From Bacteroidales bacterium (GTDB taxonomy: Bacteria; Bacteroidota; Bacteroidia; Bacteroidales; UBA932): a stretch of DNA of 44,346 bases. The DNA lies in contig JAFYXO010000013.1 of NCBI GenBank assembly GCA_017546125.1, forward strand, positions 97,647 to 141,992, in the 5' to 3' direction. A program made the position numbers and the translations under genes. Below, in pieces: positions 1 to 7,706 of the stretch (position 1 is its first letter; each line of letters starts with the position of its first letter). The notes beneath the pieces are model-generated. The model made no database searches, was not told where the DNA came from, and saw only the letters and a program-made list of their open reading frames with translations.

Positions 1-15
1 GGAGACAAACTTGAG

Positions 16-507
16 ATGACAAGAGAGGAGATCAATATATTTTATAATAGGTACAGGGGGCGTCTGTATAACACCGCATACAGGATATCGGGTGATAGAA
101 TGGATGCTGAGGAGGTGATGCAGGATGCTATGATAAAGTATTTGAAATCAGGAATGTCCCTTGAGTTACCTAAAGAAGAAGCTTGGCTGGTGAAATGCAC
201 AGTGAGGGGGGCAATAGACAGGCTGCGAAAAAAGAAAAGGAATCTTGAATTTCTGGAGGAGTATAAGGCTGATGTCAAAGAGAAAACGGGTGATGTGAAG
301 TGGCGGGATGGAGCTGATATGGTCCCGAAGATAAAGGAGGGGATGGCGAGGCTCCCCGACGGATACAGGGCAGTACTCTCGATGATCTTGTTTGAGGGGT
401 TTGATTATGAGGAGGTGGCCCAGATTATGGATGTGAAGGAGAGTACGGTAAGAAGCCAGTATATGAGGGGAAAGGAGAGGTTAATTAAAATTGTCAACGA
501 GCTATGA
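16..507 (+). CDS. ECF-family RNA polymerase sigma factor
   Basis: This 163-residue protein is the length of an ECF (group 4) sigma factor. It has a region-2-like N-terminus (about residues 5-50, with the DAEEVMQDA signature of region 2) and a C-terminal region-4 helix-turn-helix (about residues 108-160, with FDYEEVAQIMDVKESTVRS). It should direct RNA polymerase to a small set of promoters. A GGAGAC ribosome-binding sequence lies directly before the start. Its stop overlaps the next start as ATGA, so it is translationally coupled to a membrane protein that is probably its anti-sigma factor. The promoter lies outside the window. The family is clear; the stimulus it answers is unknown. Confidence 0.9.
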   Translation: MTREEINIFYNRYRGRLYNTAYRISGDRMDAEEVMQDAMIKYLKSGMSLELPKEEAWLVKCTVRGAIDRLRKKKRNLEFLEEYKADVKEKTGDVKWRDGADMVPKIKEGMARLPDGYRAVLSMILFEGFDYEEVAQIMDVKESTVRSQYMRGKERLIKIVNEL

Positions 508-971
508 ATGAATTGGATAACATAATTTCACAATACAGGTCTGTATTTGATTCTGAGATCCCTATGGAGGGGGATTTCAGGAGATTCCTGACCAGGATGG
601 AGAAGTCAGAAAAGGCCCCGGTATGGAGGCTCTACAAGAGAGGAATAGGGGTGGCTGCAGCTGTGGCGGTGCTGTTGGGGATTGGTATTGCTTGGGGATT
701 TTATACCCCTGAAAGGGAGATGGTGAGGGTGTATGAGAGGTATTGTCATGAGGTGGCAAAAATCACAGCAGAGCTCCAAATGTCTGTAAATGTTAGTGAA
801 ATAGGAACTTTAAATGAGATAATAGAAAATATTAGTAATGAGAGTATTCCGTTAATGTCGCTACTTCCTGATGAAATGCGCGCTTCAGAGAAATTGGCGA
901 TAATGAAGGGGTATTATCAGGATAAATTGAATGGAATTTTGGAATTAAGAACAATTGTAAAAAGCAGATAG
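504..971 (+). CDS. Probable membrane-anchored anti-sigma-type protein
   Basis: This 155-residue protein has a short cytoplasmic N-terminal part (about 1-45), one hydrophobic segment (about 47-67, rich in Ala, Val, Gly and Leu) and a C-terminal extracytoplasmic part of about 88 residues that is probably helical. The layout, and the 4-bp overlap with the sigma gene in front, fit an anti-sigma factor that holds the sigma at the membrane. I see no clear zinc-binding anti-sigma motif (HxxxCxxC), so the role rests on context. The exported DUF2807 protein follows after 2 nt, which makes a three-gene unit. Confidence 0.6.
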   Translation: MNELDNIISQYRSVFDSEIPMEGDFRRFLTRMEKSEKAPVWRLYKRGIGVAAAVAVLLGIGIAWGFYTPEREMVRVYERYCHEVAKITAELQMSVNVSEIGTLNEIIENISNESIPLMSLLPDEMRASEKLAIMKGYYQDKLNGILELRTIVKSR

Positions 972-973
972 TT

Positions 974-1801
974 ATGAAGAAGATTTTTTTGGTTTTGGCC
1001 GCTATTGTGGCTTTCTCGGCAAGTGTCTCAGCTGCAAATATTACAAAGGATATCAAGGTTGGGAATTTTACAAAAATGGATGTGTCTTACAGTTTTGATG
1101 TTACTGTGGTGAAATCGTCAAAACCAAGTGTGACCATCACTATAGATCAGGAGTATGAGCCTTATCTGGTGGCTCATGTAGCTCATGGTGTCCTGTTTAT
1201 CGGTATCGATAGTGAAAAGTTGCCATGGAAATTGTCGAAAAACATTGGTGATAAGGTGTTTGAAGCGGAGGTCGCAGTGAAAGAGCTTTGTGAGCTTGAC
1301 ATGTCGGGTGCTTCGACTTTCTATTCTGATGAGGAGTTTAAAGTGCAGGAGTTCAAAGGTATGTTCAGCGGTGCTTCTAAAGTGAAAAAACTCTGCGTGA
1401 GGGCAAGAGAGGGGGATTTTGATATTTCCGGTGCCTCAAAACTTAATCTGGAAGGTGTTTTTGATGATTGTACTCTGGATGCAAGTGGTGCCTCCAATGT
1501 GAATCTTAACGTCAAATGCGGAGAATTGGATCTCGATTGTTCGGGTGCTGCAAAAATAGTATTGTCAGGTAAGACAAAATCTATGGATCTAGAGGGCTCC
1601 GGTGCATCCAAGATAGATGGGACCAAAATGGTGTGTGATGCTGCAGGTGTAGACCTTTCCGGTGCTTCTTCGGCTACAGTGGAGGTGTTAAAACATCTGG
1701 AGGTGGATCTTTCCGGTGCATCCAAGTTGCATTATAACAGTAGTGTAGTGAAACTTGAAGTGGATGATATATCGGGTGGTGCATCTTTGAAAAAGAGATA
1801 G
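974..1801 (+). CDS. Exported head-GIN domain (DUF2807) beta-repeat protein
   Basis: The protein has 275 residues, with a Sec signal peptide at about 1-20 (basic start, hydrophobic core, cut near SVSAA). From about residue 108 the chain carries a recurring SGAS/SGAA motif roughly every 19-24 residues (nine occurrences counting a final SGGAS), as expected for a right-handed beta-solenoid. This is the pattern of the putative auto-transporter adhesin, head GIN domain family (DUF2807). It is probably periplasmic or on the cell surface. It sits 2 nt after the putative anti-sigma gene and is likely co-transcribed, so it may be a target or partner of the sigma system. Its molecular function is unknown. 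The repeated Gly-Ala codons also give short DNA-level repeats (tccggtgc). Confidence 0.8.
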   Translation: MKKIFLVLAAIVAFSASVSAANITKDIKVGNFTKMDVSYSFDVTVVKSSKPSVTITIDQEYEPYLVAHVAHGVLFIGIDSEKLPWKLSKNIGDKVFEAEVAVKELCELDMSGASTFYSDEEFKVQEFKGMFSGASKVKKLCVRAREGDFDISGASKLNLEGVFDDCTLDASGASNVNLNVKCGELDLDCSGAAKIVLSGKTKSMDLEGSGASKIDGTKMVCDAAGVDLSGASSATVEVLKHLEVDLSGASKLHYNSSVVKLEVDDISGGASLKKR

Positions 1802-1816
1802 AATTTGTTAACTTTG
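1786..1816 (+). promoter_or_regulatory. Bacteroidetes-type promoter for the dipeptidase gene
   Basis: TTTG at 1786-1789 is followed after exactly 19 nt by TAACTTTG at 1809-1816. This is a full match to the Bacteroidetes consensus (TTTG, N19, TAnnTTTG). Transcription would start near 1822, giving a leader of about 28 nt. The upstream box lies inside the end of the DUF2807 gene. Confidence 0.65.
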
Positions 1817-1849
1817 TGGAATAACAGACAAATTTTAAAATCTTAATAT

Positions 1850-2959
1850 ATGGATAAATTACATCAAGAAGCCTTTGTGCTTGATTCTCACTGCGATACC
1901 CCTAGTATGCTTTTGGAAAATGTGGACCTCGGCCAACGTATGGACAGATGCCACGTGGATTTTGTAAGGATGAAAGAGGGTGGTGTGGATGGTGCATTCT
2001 TTGCCCTTTACACATCAAATAGCCTTACCCCTGATGCAGCTACCAGAAGGGCATTGGAACTGCTTTCACGTACCTATGATGCTGTGGATCAGAATAAAGA
2101 TAAAGTGGCATTCGCATTCTCTGTGGAAGAGGCACTTGAGAATAAGAAAAAAGGTCTTATCTCTATCTTCTTGGGTATGGAAAATGGTCTTCCTATACAG
2201 AAAGATCTCCATATGTTGAGACTGTTCTACCGTTTCGGTGTAAGATATATGACACTTACCCATGCAGGCAACAATGACATCTGTGACTCTTGCGGACCTA
2301 AAGAGAAGAGATGGGGCGGCGTTTCACCTTTCGGACAAGAGGTTATCGCTGAGATGAACCGATTGGGTATGGTTATCGATGTGTCACATATCTCTGATGA
2401 AGCTTTTTACGATGTAATCAAATACTCTAAAGCTCCGGTGGCTGCTACACACTCTTGCTGTAGAGCGCTTTGTGGTCACAGACGCAATATGACAGATGAA
2501 ATGATCAAGGCTCTTGCTGAGAATGATGGTGTAATCCAGATCAACTTCTACCCTGCATTTATCGATGATTCTTTCGCTTCGGACGAATTCAGCGAGTTGG
2601 CTGATGATTTTGATGCCAAGCAGTTGGCATCACGTATGGAGCCCGATAATGATGAAAAGAGGGCGGCATATCACGAGGTAGAGAAGAAATTGGCGAACTT
2701 CCCAGCACCATCATACAAGAGGGTAGTAGATCATATTGATCACGTAGTCAAGCTTGTAGGTGCAAAACACGTAGGTCTGGGTTCAGATTTTGACGGTATC
2801 GAAACACCTCCTGAGGGTGTAAGGGATATCAGCAAATTCCCACTTTTCACAGAAGAACTAAAAGCCAGAGGCTACTCTGATGAAGATATCAAAGGTATTC
2901 TTGGAGGAAACTTCCTAAGGGTGATGAAGAGAGCCGAAGAGGTGGCGAAAGGGCTTTAG
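1850..2959 (+). CDS. Peptidase family M19 (membrane/renal dipeptidase-like)
   Basis: This 369-residue protein belongs to the M19 dipeptidases, zinc enzymes of the amidohydrolase (TIM-barrel) fold that hydrolyse dipeptides, including those with D-residues. Visible family motifs are the N-terminal metal site LDSHCDTP, the MENG segment (about 107-110), MVIDVSH (about 175-181), ATHSCCRAL and HRRNM (about 200-213), and GLGSDFDG towards the C-terminus. There is no signal peptide, so it is probably cytoplasmic and would finish the breakdown of imported peptides, which suits a peptide-fermenting lifestyle. The gene stands alone, with its own promoter in front and a terminator behind. Confidence 0.9.
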   Translation: MDKLHQEAFVLDSHCDTPSMLLENVDLGQRMDRCHVDFVRMKEGGVDGAFFALYTSNSLTPDAATRRALELLSRTYDAVDQNKDKVAFAFSVEEALENKKKGLISIFLGMENGLPIQKDLHMLRLFYRFGVRYMTLTHAGNNDICDSCGPKEKRWGGVSPFGQEVIAEMNRLGMVIDVSHISDEAFYDVIKYSKAPVAATHSCCRALCGHRRNMTDEMIKALAENDGVIQINFYPAFIDDSFASDEFSELADDFDAKQLASRMEPDNDEKRAAYHEVEKKLANFPAPSYKRVVDHIDHVVKLVGAKHVGLGSDFDGIETPPEGVRDISKFPLFTEELKARGYSDEDIKGILGGNFLRVMKRAEEVAKGL

Positions 2960-2980
2960 AGTTTGAAGTAACGATATCTA

Positions 2981-3019
2981 AAAGAGTCTATAATCTATCG
3001 CGATGTAGGCTCTTTTTTT
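2981..3019 (+). terminator. Intrinsic terminator after the dipeptidase gene
   Basis: A 10-bp stem (2981-2990 with 3006-3015, one G-U pair) closes a 15-nt loop, and the T-run continues to 3019. It lies 22 nt after the dipeptidase stop codon. Confidence 0.8.
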
Positions 3020-3083
3020 GCGTTTGCGTGTTTTCTTTATAATTTAGCATAGAGAAAGAAAAAATAATTCCCAAAGAGAGTAA

Positions 3084-3102
3084 GTGAAATAGGATATTTC
3101 AC
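3084..3102. promoter_or_regulatory. Palindromic operator candidate upstream of the C10 protease cluster
   Basis: A perfect inverted repeat, GTGAAATA-GGA-TATTTCAC, lies 40 nt before the start of the C10 protease gene. The 19-nt dyad has no T-run behind it, so it is more like a protein-binding site than a terminator. I do not see a full TAnnTTTG box between it and the gene. The role is inferred from position only. Confidence 0.35.
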
Positions 3103-3141
3103 GTTTATGTTAAAGAGTAATTGCTAAACTTTAAATAATAT

Positions 3142-4518
3142 ATGAATATGGAACTTATGAAAAGAGTTTTAATTAGAACACTTCCGGTACTTATCTTTAC
3201 TATTATGTCTTGCAGCAAAGATATGAACGTGTCATCTGCGGATATTGTTACATTAATTGATAACGGATTATATGTAAGTAAAACCGATACTGTAATCAAG
3301 TCAACAGACGCAGTAAAGGTTGCAAATCTATTTTCTTTTAAAGGTGCAGAAGTAACCAAGAGCAATTCGTCAAAGAGGGTTAGAAGCGTTAATGAATTTA
3401 AGGATTCGGAATCGGAACTTGGAGTTTATGTGGTCAATTATGAAGGGGGAGGATGGGTTCTTGTATCCTCTACGAAGAAACATTACCCAATATTAGCATA
3501 TTCCGACAAAGGCAGCTTTGATACAGATACATTGAATGGAGTCAGCCTATATGTAGACAGTTACAAAAAAGAGATAAACAGGAAACATAAACTGCCAATG
3601 TCTGAAGTGAAAGCAGAGATGGAGGCCTGGAAGGTATATGAAGAAAGAAATTTACCTGAGACTTGTCTAACTAGAAATAGTGATGAATTAACATCATTTA
3701 TTGGACAAAGTGTATTGACATGGCAACAAGAAGGTTATGATGTATACTCAATTACAGAGGACGTGATAGATGGTTTACCAATAGAAGTTTTAGAAGAATT
3801 TAGGACGATAGCAAGAAATGCTGAAGATTATGGAGATGAATATCATAATACAAGTTTTGTATTGAAAAAATCTGAAGCAAATCAGCCGAATTATAATAAT
3901 TATATGTTAAGTACAGAATGGCATCAGGAAGGAGTGTACAATGATCAGTTAGATGGTGATTATCCTTTAGGATGTGGTACTGTAGCAATTGGGCAAATAT
4001 TGTGGTATCATGGAAAGTATAGTGATTGGTCATGGGTAGGCAAAATAACCAATATTGATAGTATTGGCGTTTTTCTAAAGAATATTAGGGATAGAATTGC
4101 TACAAATTCTCAAACTGGCGAAACAAATGTATATCAAATAAAATCAATGTTGCGTAGTGAAGATTATGACTTTCTGGATGCAACTCCGAGTAATACGAAT
4201 GTCCCCTATGTATTATCTAACTATGGTCCAATATTTATGCACGGACAATCAAGTTCCAGTGGGCATGCCTGGGTGTGTGATGGATCTACAAGTTATAACT
4301 CATATAGAATATATAAACTGATGACCATATCTATTTTTGGAGAGTTGGAATATGTAGAGAATACAAATTATAGGTCAAGTACTATGAATCATAAGTATTT
4401 CCATATGAATTGGGGATGGGATGGAGATTATAATGGATGGTATACTGACAATTCTTCAATGGAGGGTTATGATAATAGTAGGGGAAACATTATAAATATA
4501 AAACCAAATGATGATTAG
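3142..4518 (+). CDS. C10-family (streptopain-like) cysteine protease, lipoprotein
   Basis: This 458-residue protein begins with a lipoprotein signal (hydrophobic stretch ending in MSC, Cys24), so it is probably anchored in the outer membrane. Residues about 80-150 look like the C10 propeptide (ELGVYVVNYEGGGWVLVSS followed by PILAYSDKGSFD). The catalytic domain has the nucleophile Cys278 in PLGCGTVAIGQILWYHG, the catalytic His375 in GHAWVCDG, and the NWGWDGDYNGWY segment typical of SpeB, interpain and Bfp proteases. The residue after the Cys is Gly, where the family usually has Val. The start could also be the ATG at 3151 or 3160. The gene overlaps the DUF4249 gene by 11 nt and a TonB receptor follows, so secreted protein breakdown coupled to uptake is a reasonable inference. 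The block is AT-rich compared with its neighbours. Confidence 0.88.
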   Translation: MNMELMKRVLIRTLPVLIFTIMSCSKDMNVSSADIVTLIDNGLYVSKTDTVIKSTDAVKVANLFSFKGAEVTKSNSSKRVRSVNEFKDSESELGVYVVNYEGGGWVLVSSTKKHYPILAYSDKGSFDTDTLNGVSLYVDSYKKEINRKHKLPMSEVKAEMEAWKVYEERNLPETCLTRNSDELTSFIGQSVLTWQQEGYDVYSITEDVIDGLPIEVLEEFRTIARNAEDYGDEYHNTSFVLKKSEANQPNYNNYMLSTEWHQEGVYNDQLDGDYPLGCGTVAIGQILWYHGKYSDWSWVGKITNIDSIGVFLKNIRDRIATNSQTGETNVYQIKSMLRSEDYDFLDATPSNTNVPYVLSNYGPIFMHGQSSSSGHAWVCDGSTSYNSYRIYKLMTISIFGELEYVENTNYRSSTMNHKYFHMNWGWDGDYNGWYTDNSSMEGYDNSRGNIINIKPNDD

Positions 4519-5485
4519 AAAAATCAAGTGCTTTTTGTTAATTGTATCTACTCTATCATTAACTTCTTGTGAGAAAAATATTGAGGTGATTATTGATTTA
4601 GAGCCTCGATTATCAGTTGTTGCTAATATAGTAGCAGGGGATCCTATGGAAATTACTGTCGCAGGTACTGGAGGGGGACGGTTGGACTCCCTGGATGTGA
4701 AAATAATCGTTAACGATACAAAAGTTATAAATCTGGCTTTGATGAATGGTTTGTATCAAACTAATGAAGTGTCGCATCCTGGAGATAAATTAGATTTGTA
4801 TATCCATGATTTGTGTGGTTACTATCCAGATATAAAATCGACCACAAAAGTTCCAATTCTGCAAGGATCAGATTCATTGTCTTTGGTTTCTGCATATAAA
4901 ATTGCAAACAATAATATAATTCCTAAGGTTAATGATATTTATGAAGATTCACTAACTGTTGTTTCTGGTGTGTTTAATGATATTAGTAAAGAAAAAGATT
5001 ATTATCAGATATATATTGTTAAGTGTAATGAGAGGGTGTATCTCCGCAATGGTTCTTTTGATCCACTATTTGAGGATAAACGGATTTTCGCATCTATAAT
5101 GGATAATCAAATAGGCTTTACCAATACCATTACAGACGAATCATTTAATGGAGGAGAGTGCAATTTTACAATTTTTACCAGTTATCCTACGGGTACCGCA
5201 GATTACTTGAAAAAGAGGCCCGGGGCTTATCTTGAAGATATCTTATATTTAGATTTTGCTGTATATCTGGTCCATATTACCGAAGATTATTATAGATATA
5301 TTAAAGATGTGGAATATGCTCTATGTGCGCAAAATGATATATTATCAGAACCAGTATTTAACTTGTATACTAATGTAGAGGGGGGATATGGTATCTTTAG
5401 TGCGTGCAGCTATTCGATAGAGGTAGTAAGATTTAAGACTTATTTGTACAATTTTGATTATGATAAAGTTGATGGAGGGTGGTAA
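4508..5485 (+). CDS. DUF4249-type surface lipoprotein
   Basis: This 325-residue protein has a lipoprotein signal with its lipobox Cys at about residue 21 (LSLTSCEKN). The following region (LEPRLSVVANIVAGDPMEITV, then a beta-rich domain) matches the pattern of DUF4249 proteins. In Bacteroidetes these are encoded beside TonB-dependent receptors and are thought to act as substrate-binding or accessory lipoproteins. The gene overlaps the protease gene by 11 nt in front and the receptor gene by up to 26 nt behind, so the three proteins are made together. The ATG at 4511 is an alternative start. The family assignment is by recognition; no ligand can be deduced. Confidence 0.72.
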   Translation: MMIRKIKCFLLIVSTLSLTSCEKNIEVIIDLEPRLSVVANIVAGDPMEITVAGTGGGRLDSLDVKIIVNDTKVINLALMNGLYQTNEVSHPGDKLDLYIHDLCGYYPDIKSTTKVPILQGSDSLSLVSAYKIANNNIIPKVNDIYEDSLTVVSGVFNDISKEKDYYQIYIVKCNERVYLRNGSFDPLFEDKRIFASIMDNQIGFTNTITDESFNGGECNFTIFTSYPTGTADYLKKRPGAYLEDILYLDFAVYLVHITEDYYRYIKDVEYALCAQNDILSEPVFNLYTNVEGGYGIFSACSYSIEVVRFKTYLYNFDYDKVDGGW

Positions 5486-7667
5486 TAAATTTATTTTTTT
5501 TTGCTTATTGATTTGCTGTTTTACTCCACTATCAGCGTACTCTGTAAATTCTAAAGACACAGTCAAAATGGGTGGCGTACTGGAGGAAGCTGTTATCACA
5601 AGTGAGATTGATAATATTAGACCCAGTTTTGTGATCTCAAAGTTGAACCCGATTTTTCTACACACTATGCCGTCTGTATTCGGTAATAATGATGTAATGA
5701 AGATTATTCAATATATGCCTGGTGTCAATAGTGCCTCTGAGGGTGATGTTGGTATCTCCATACGTGGTGGCAATTATGATGAGACTTTAATCCTTCTAGA
5801 TAAAATACCTATTTTTAACCCAGGTAACTTGAAAGGATTTGTCTCTGTATTCAACCCGGACGTAGTTGGAGATACTTATGTTTATAAATCTGGCTTTCCG
5901 TCAAAATATGGTGGCAAACTTTCAGGTATTGTAGATGTAATTGGTAAATATGGGGAGAATAATGGAGTACATGGCAATATATCTATTGGGCCTATTATTT
6001 CATCATTGTCATTAAAAGGGTCAATAAAAGAAAATACTCATTATCTAATGTCTGGACGATTGTCATATTTGGGTTTACTGGTTCTACCTATTTATAGAAA
6101 ATTGAATTCAAACACTACCTATGTCAAACCTTTCGAGGATATGGATTACTATGATGTCAATGCAATTATAATGCATAGATTTAGTAATAAGAATTCACTT
6201 AAAGGTAGTTTCTATTACGGAGACAATTCCACTAAAATGAATAATAAGACCTCTGTCGAATCCCAATTTTTTCATGGAGAGAATATTAGTAGGTGGGGAA
6301 ATATGGGGGGAAGTATCCAATGGAATTGTGTTCCGAACAATAATCACAGAATAAATAGTTATATTTATTATTCGCAATTCAGAAAAAATGATCTGATATA
6401 TCAGAGAAATGTATATGTAAATGAGATTGATACGATCAGTAAAAGAATTTTAGAGTCAATGAATAGTAAAGTGCTTGGAATTCAGGATGTCGCATTGGGG
6501 ATGGATGCAGAGTATTTACAAGGCTTTCATAATATTGGGTACGGATTCAAATATTCATTTCAGATAGGGGGCTCTATCTTTAATAACAGTAGCTATGTAA
6601 AGGAGTTATTTAATTCCGTAGAGAATGTTTTATTTGAGAATATGTCTTCTTATACGTCAAGAGACTACCTTCATACAGTTTCAATCTATGCTGAAGATGA
6701 GATAAGTTTGTGGGATAGGGTTAATATTGGAATGGGGTGCAGATTGGTATTGTATAATAATAGTGCAGAGTTCGCCTTGGTTCCGGAACCAAGGACAAGA
6801 CTATCATTATACCCATTTTCAAATAAAAAGTTGTCATTTAAATTTTCATACTCGCGTATGAGTCAGGCTGTACATCAATTGACAAGTGGCAGTGTTGTCA
6901 GAGAGTTTGATGACTGGGTTTTAATGAATGAAGAAATTCCGGTAAGTATCTCCAATAATTATTCAGGAGGGGTATTTATAGACTTGTACCCATTTAATAA
7001 GAAGATGTCTATTAGTTTGGAATGTTATTATAATCAAAGCAAAGGGATAATTGACTATAAGAATGGGGTAAGTTATATAAAATTGGAAAATATTGCAGAT
7101 ATCATAGATGTGGGCAAAGGAAAATCATATGGTTTGGAGTTTGCTATTAATAAAGATGTGGGGACAACAATATGGAATCTTTCTTATACATGGAGTAAAA
7201 GTCTTAATAAATTTGATTATATCAATAGAGGAGAGTGGTTGTATTCCAAGCAGGATAGGAGACATAAACTGTCTGCTGTATTTTGTCAAAAATTGGGGAA
7301 GTATATCGATGTCTCTGCGTCATTTATGTATATGACCGGAAAAAAGATAACTCTTGAAAATATGGTTGTTCCAGTAGCATTAAAATATCTTGGTAATATG
7401 TTTGATAGAGAGTATTTATTGTCAGTGGCAGATCGCAAAAATAATTACAAGTTGAAAGATTACCATAAATTGGACTTGTCCATAAATTATTACATATTTC
7501 ATAAAGTAGGCAAGAGTAGGATAAATTTAAGCATAAATAATGTATATAATCACCATAATACTTATAAGTTATGGCTGTATAAACTGAGGGAAAATCAAGG
7601 ATATAGCCTAAAGTCTGTATGTCTTTTCCCATTTATGCCATCATTGAGTTATAGCTTTGAGTTTTAG
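5460..7667 (+). CDS. TonB-dependent outer-membrane receptor
   Basis: This 735-residue protein has a signal peptide (hydrophobic FIFFCLLICCFTPLSAYS) and a short N-terminal segment with a possible TonB box (GGVLEEAVITSE). The plug domain carries the family features YMPGVNSASEGDVGISIRGG and LLDKIPIFNPGNL. The rest is a beta-barrel ending in aromatic SYSFEF, the usual C-terminal outer-membrane signature. There is no N-terminal carboxypeptidase-like domain, so it is not a standard SusC. I took the ATG at 5460; the ATG at 5472 is equally possible, and an upstream TTG exists at 5454. It is encoded with the C10 protease and the DUF4249 lipoprotein, and probably imports what they release or bind. Confidence 0.88.
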   Translation: MIKLMEGGNKFIFFCLLICCFTPLSAYSVNSKDTVKMGGVLEEAVITSEIDNIRPSFVISKLNPIFLHTMPSVFGNNDVMKIIQYMPGVNSASEGDVGISIRGGNYDETLILLDKIPIFNPGNLKGFVSVFNPDVVGDTYVYKSGFPSKYGGKLSGIVDVIGKYGENNGVHGNISIGPIISSLSLKGSIKENTHYLMSGRLSYLGLLVLPIYRKLNSNTTYVKPFEDMDYYDVNAIIMHRFSNKNSLKGSFYYGDNSTKMNNKTSVESQFFHGENISRWGNMGGSIQWNCVPNNNHRINSYIYYSQFRKNDLIYQRNVYVNEIDTISKRILESMNSKVLGIQDVALGMDAEYLQGFHNIGYGFKYSFQIGGSIFNNSSYVKELFNSVENVLFENMSSYTSRDYLHTVSIYAEDEISLWDRVNIGMGCRLVLYNNSAEFALVPEPRTRLSLYPFSNKKLSFKFSYSRMSQAVHQLTSGSVVREFDDWVLMNEEIPVSISNNYSGGVFIDLYPFNKKMSISLECYYNQSKGIIDYKNGVSYIKLENIADIIDVGKGKSYGLEFAINKDVGTTIWNLSYTWSKSLNKFDYINRGEWLYSKQDRRHKLSAVFCQKLGKYIDVSASFMYMTGKKITLENMVVPVALKYLGNMFDREYLLSVADRKNNYKLKDYHKLDLSINYYIFHKVGKSRINLSINNVYNHHNTYKLWLYKLRENQGYSLKSVCLFPFMPSLSYSFEF

Positions 7668-7671
7668 GTAA

Positions 7672-7697
7672 AAAAGATGCCCGACCGGAGTCGGGCA
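7672..7697 (-). terminator. Intrinsic terminator of the minus-strand pyrD/cinA unit
   Basis: A perfect 8-bp GC-rich stem, TGCCCGAC-CGGA-GTCGGGCA (7678-7697), is followed on the minus strand by a T-run (the A-run at 7671-7676). It ends the transcript of the beta-lactamase-fold gene and also separates it from the converging receptor gene. Confidence 0.85.
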
Positions 7698-7706
7698 TGA
7701 TTGTCG

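Noticed and set aside
1321-1725. 134-codon open frame on the minus strand inside the DUF2807 gene
   Set aside because: It mirrors the repeated SGAS codons of the forward gene and gives a low-complexity product; it is a shadow frame.
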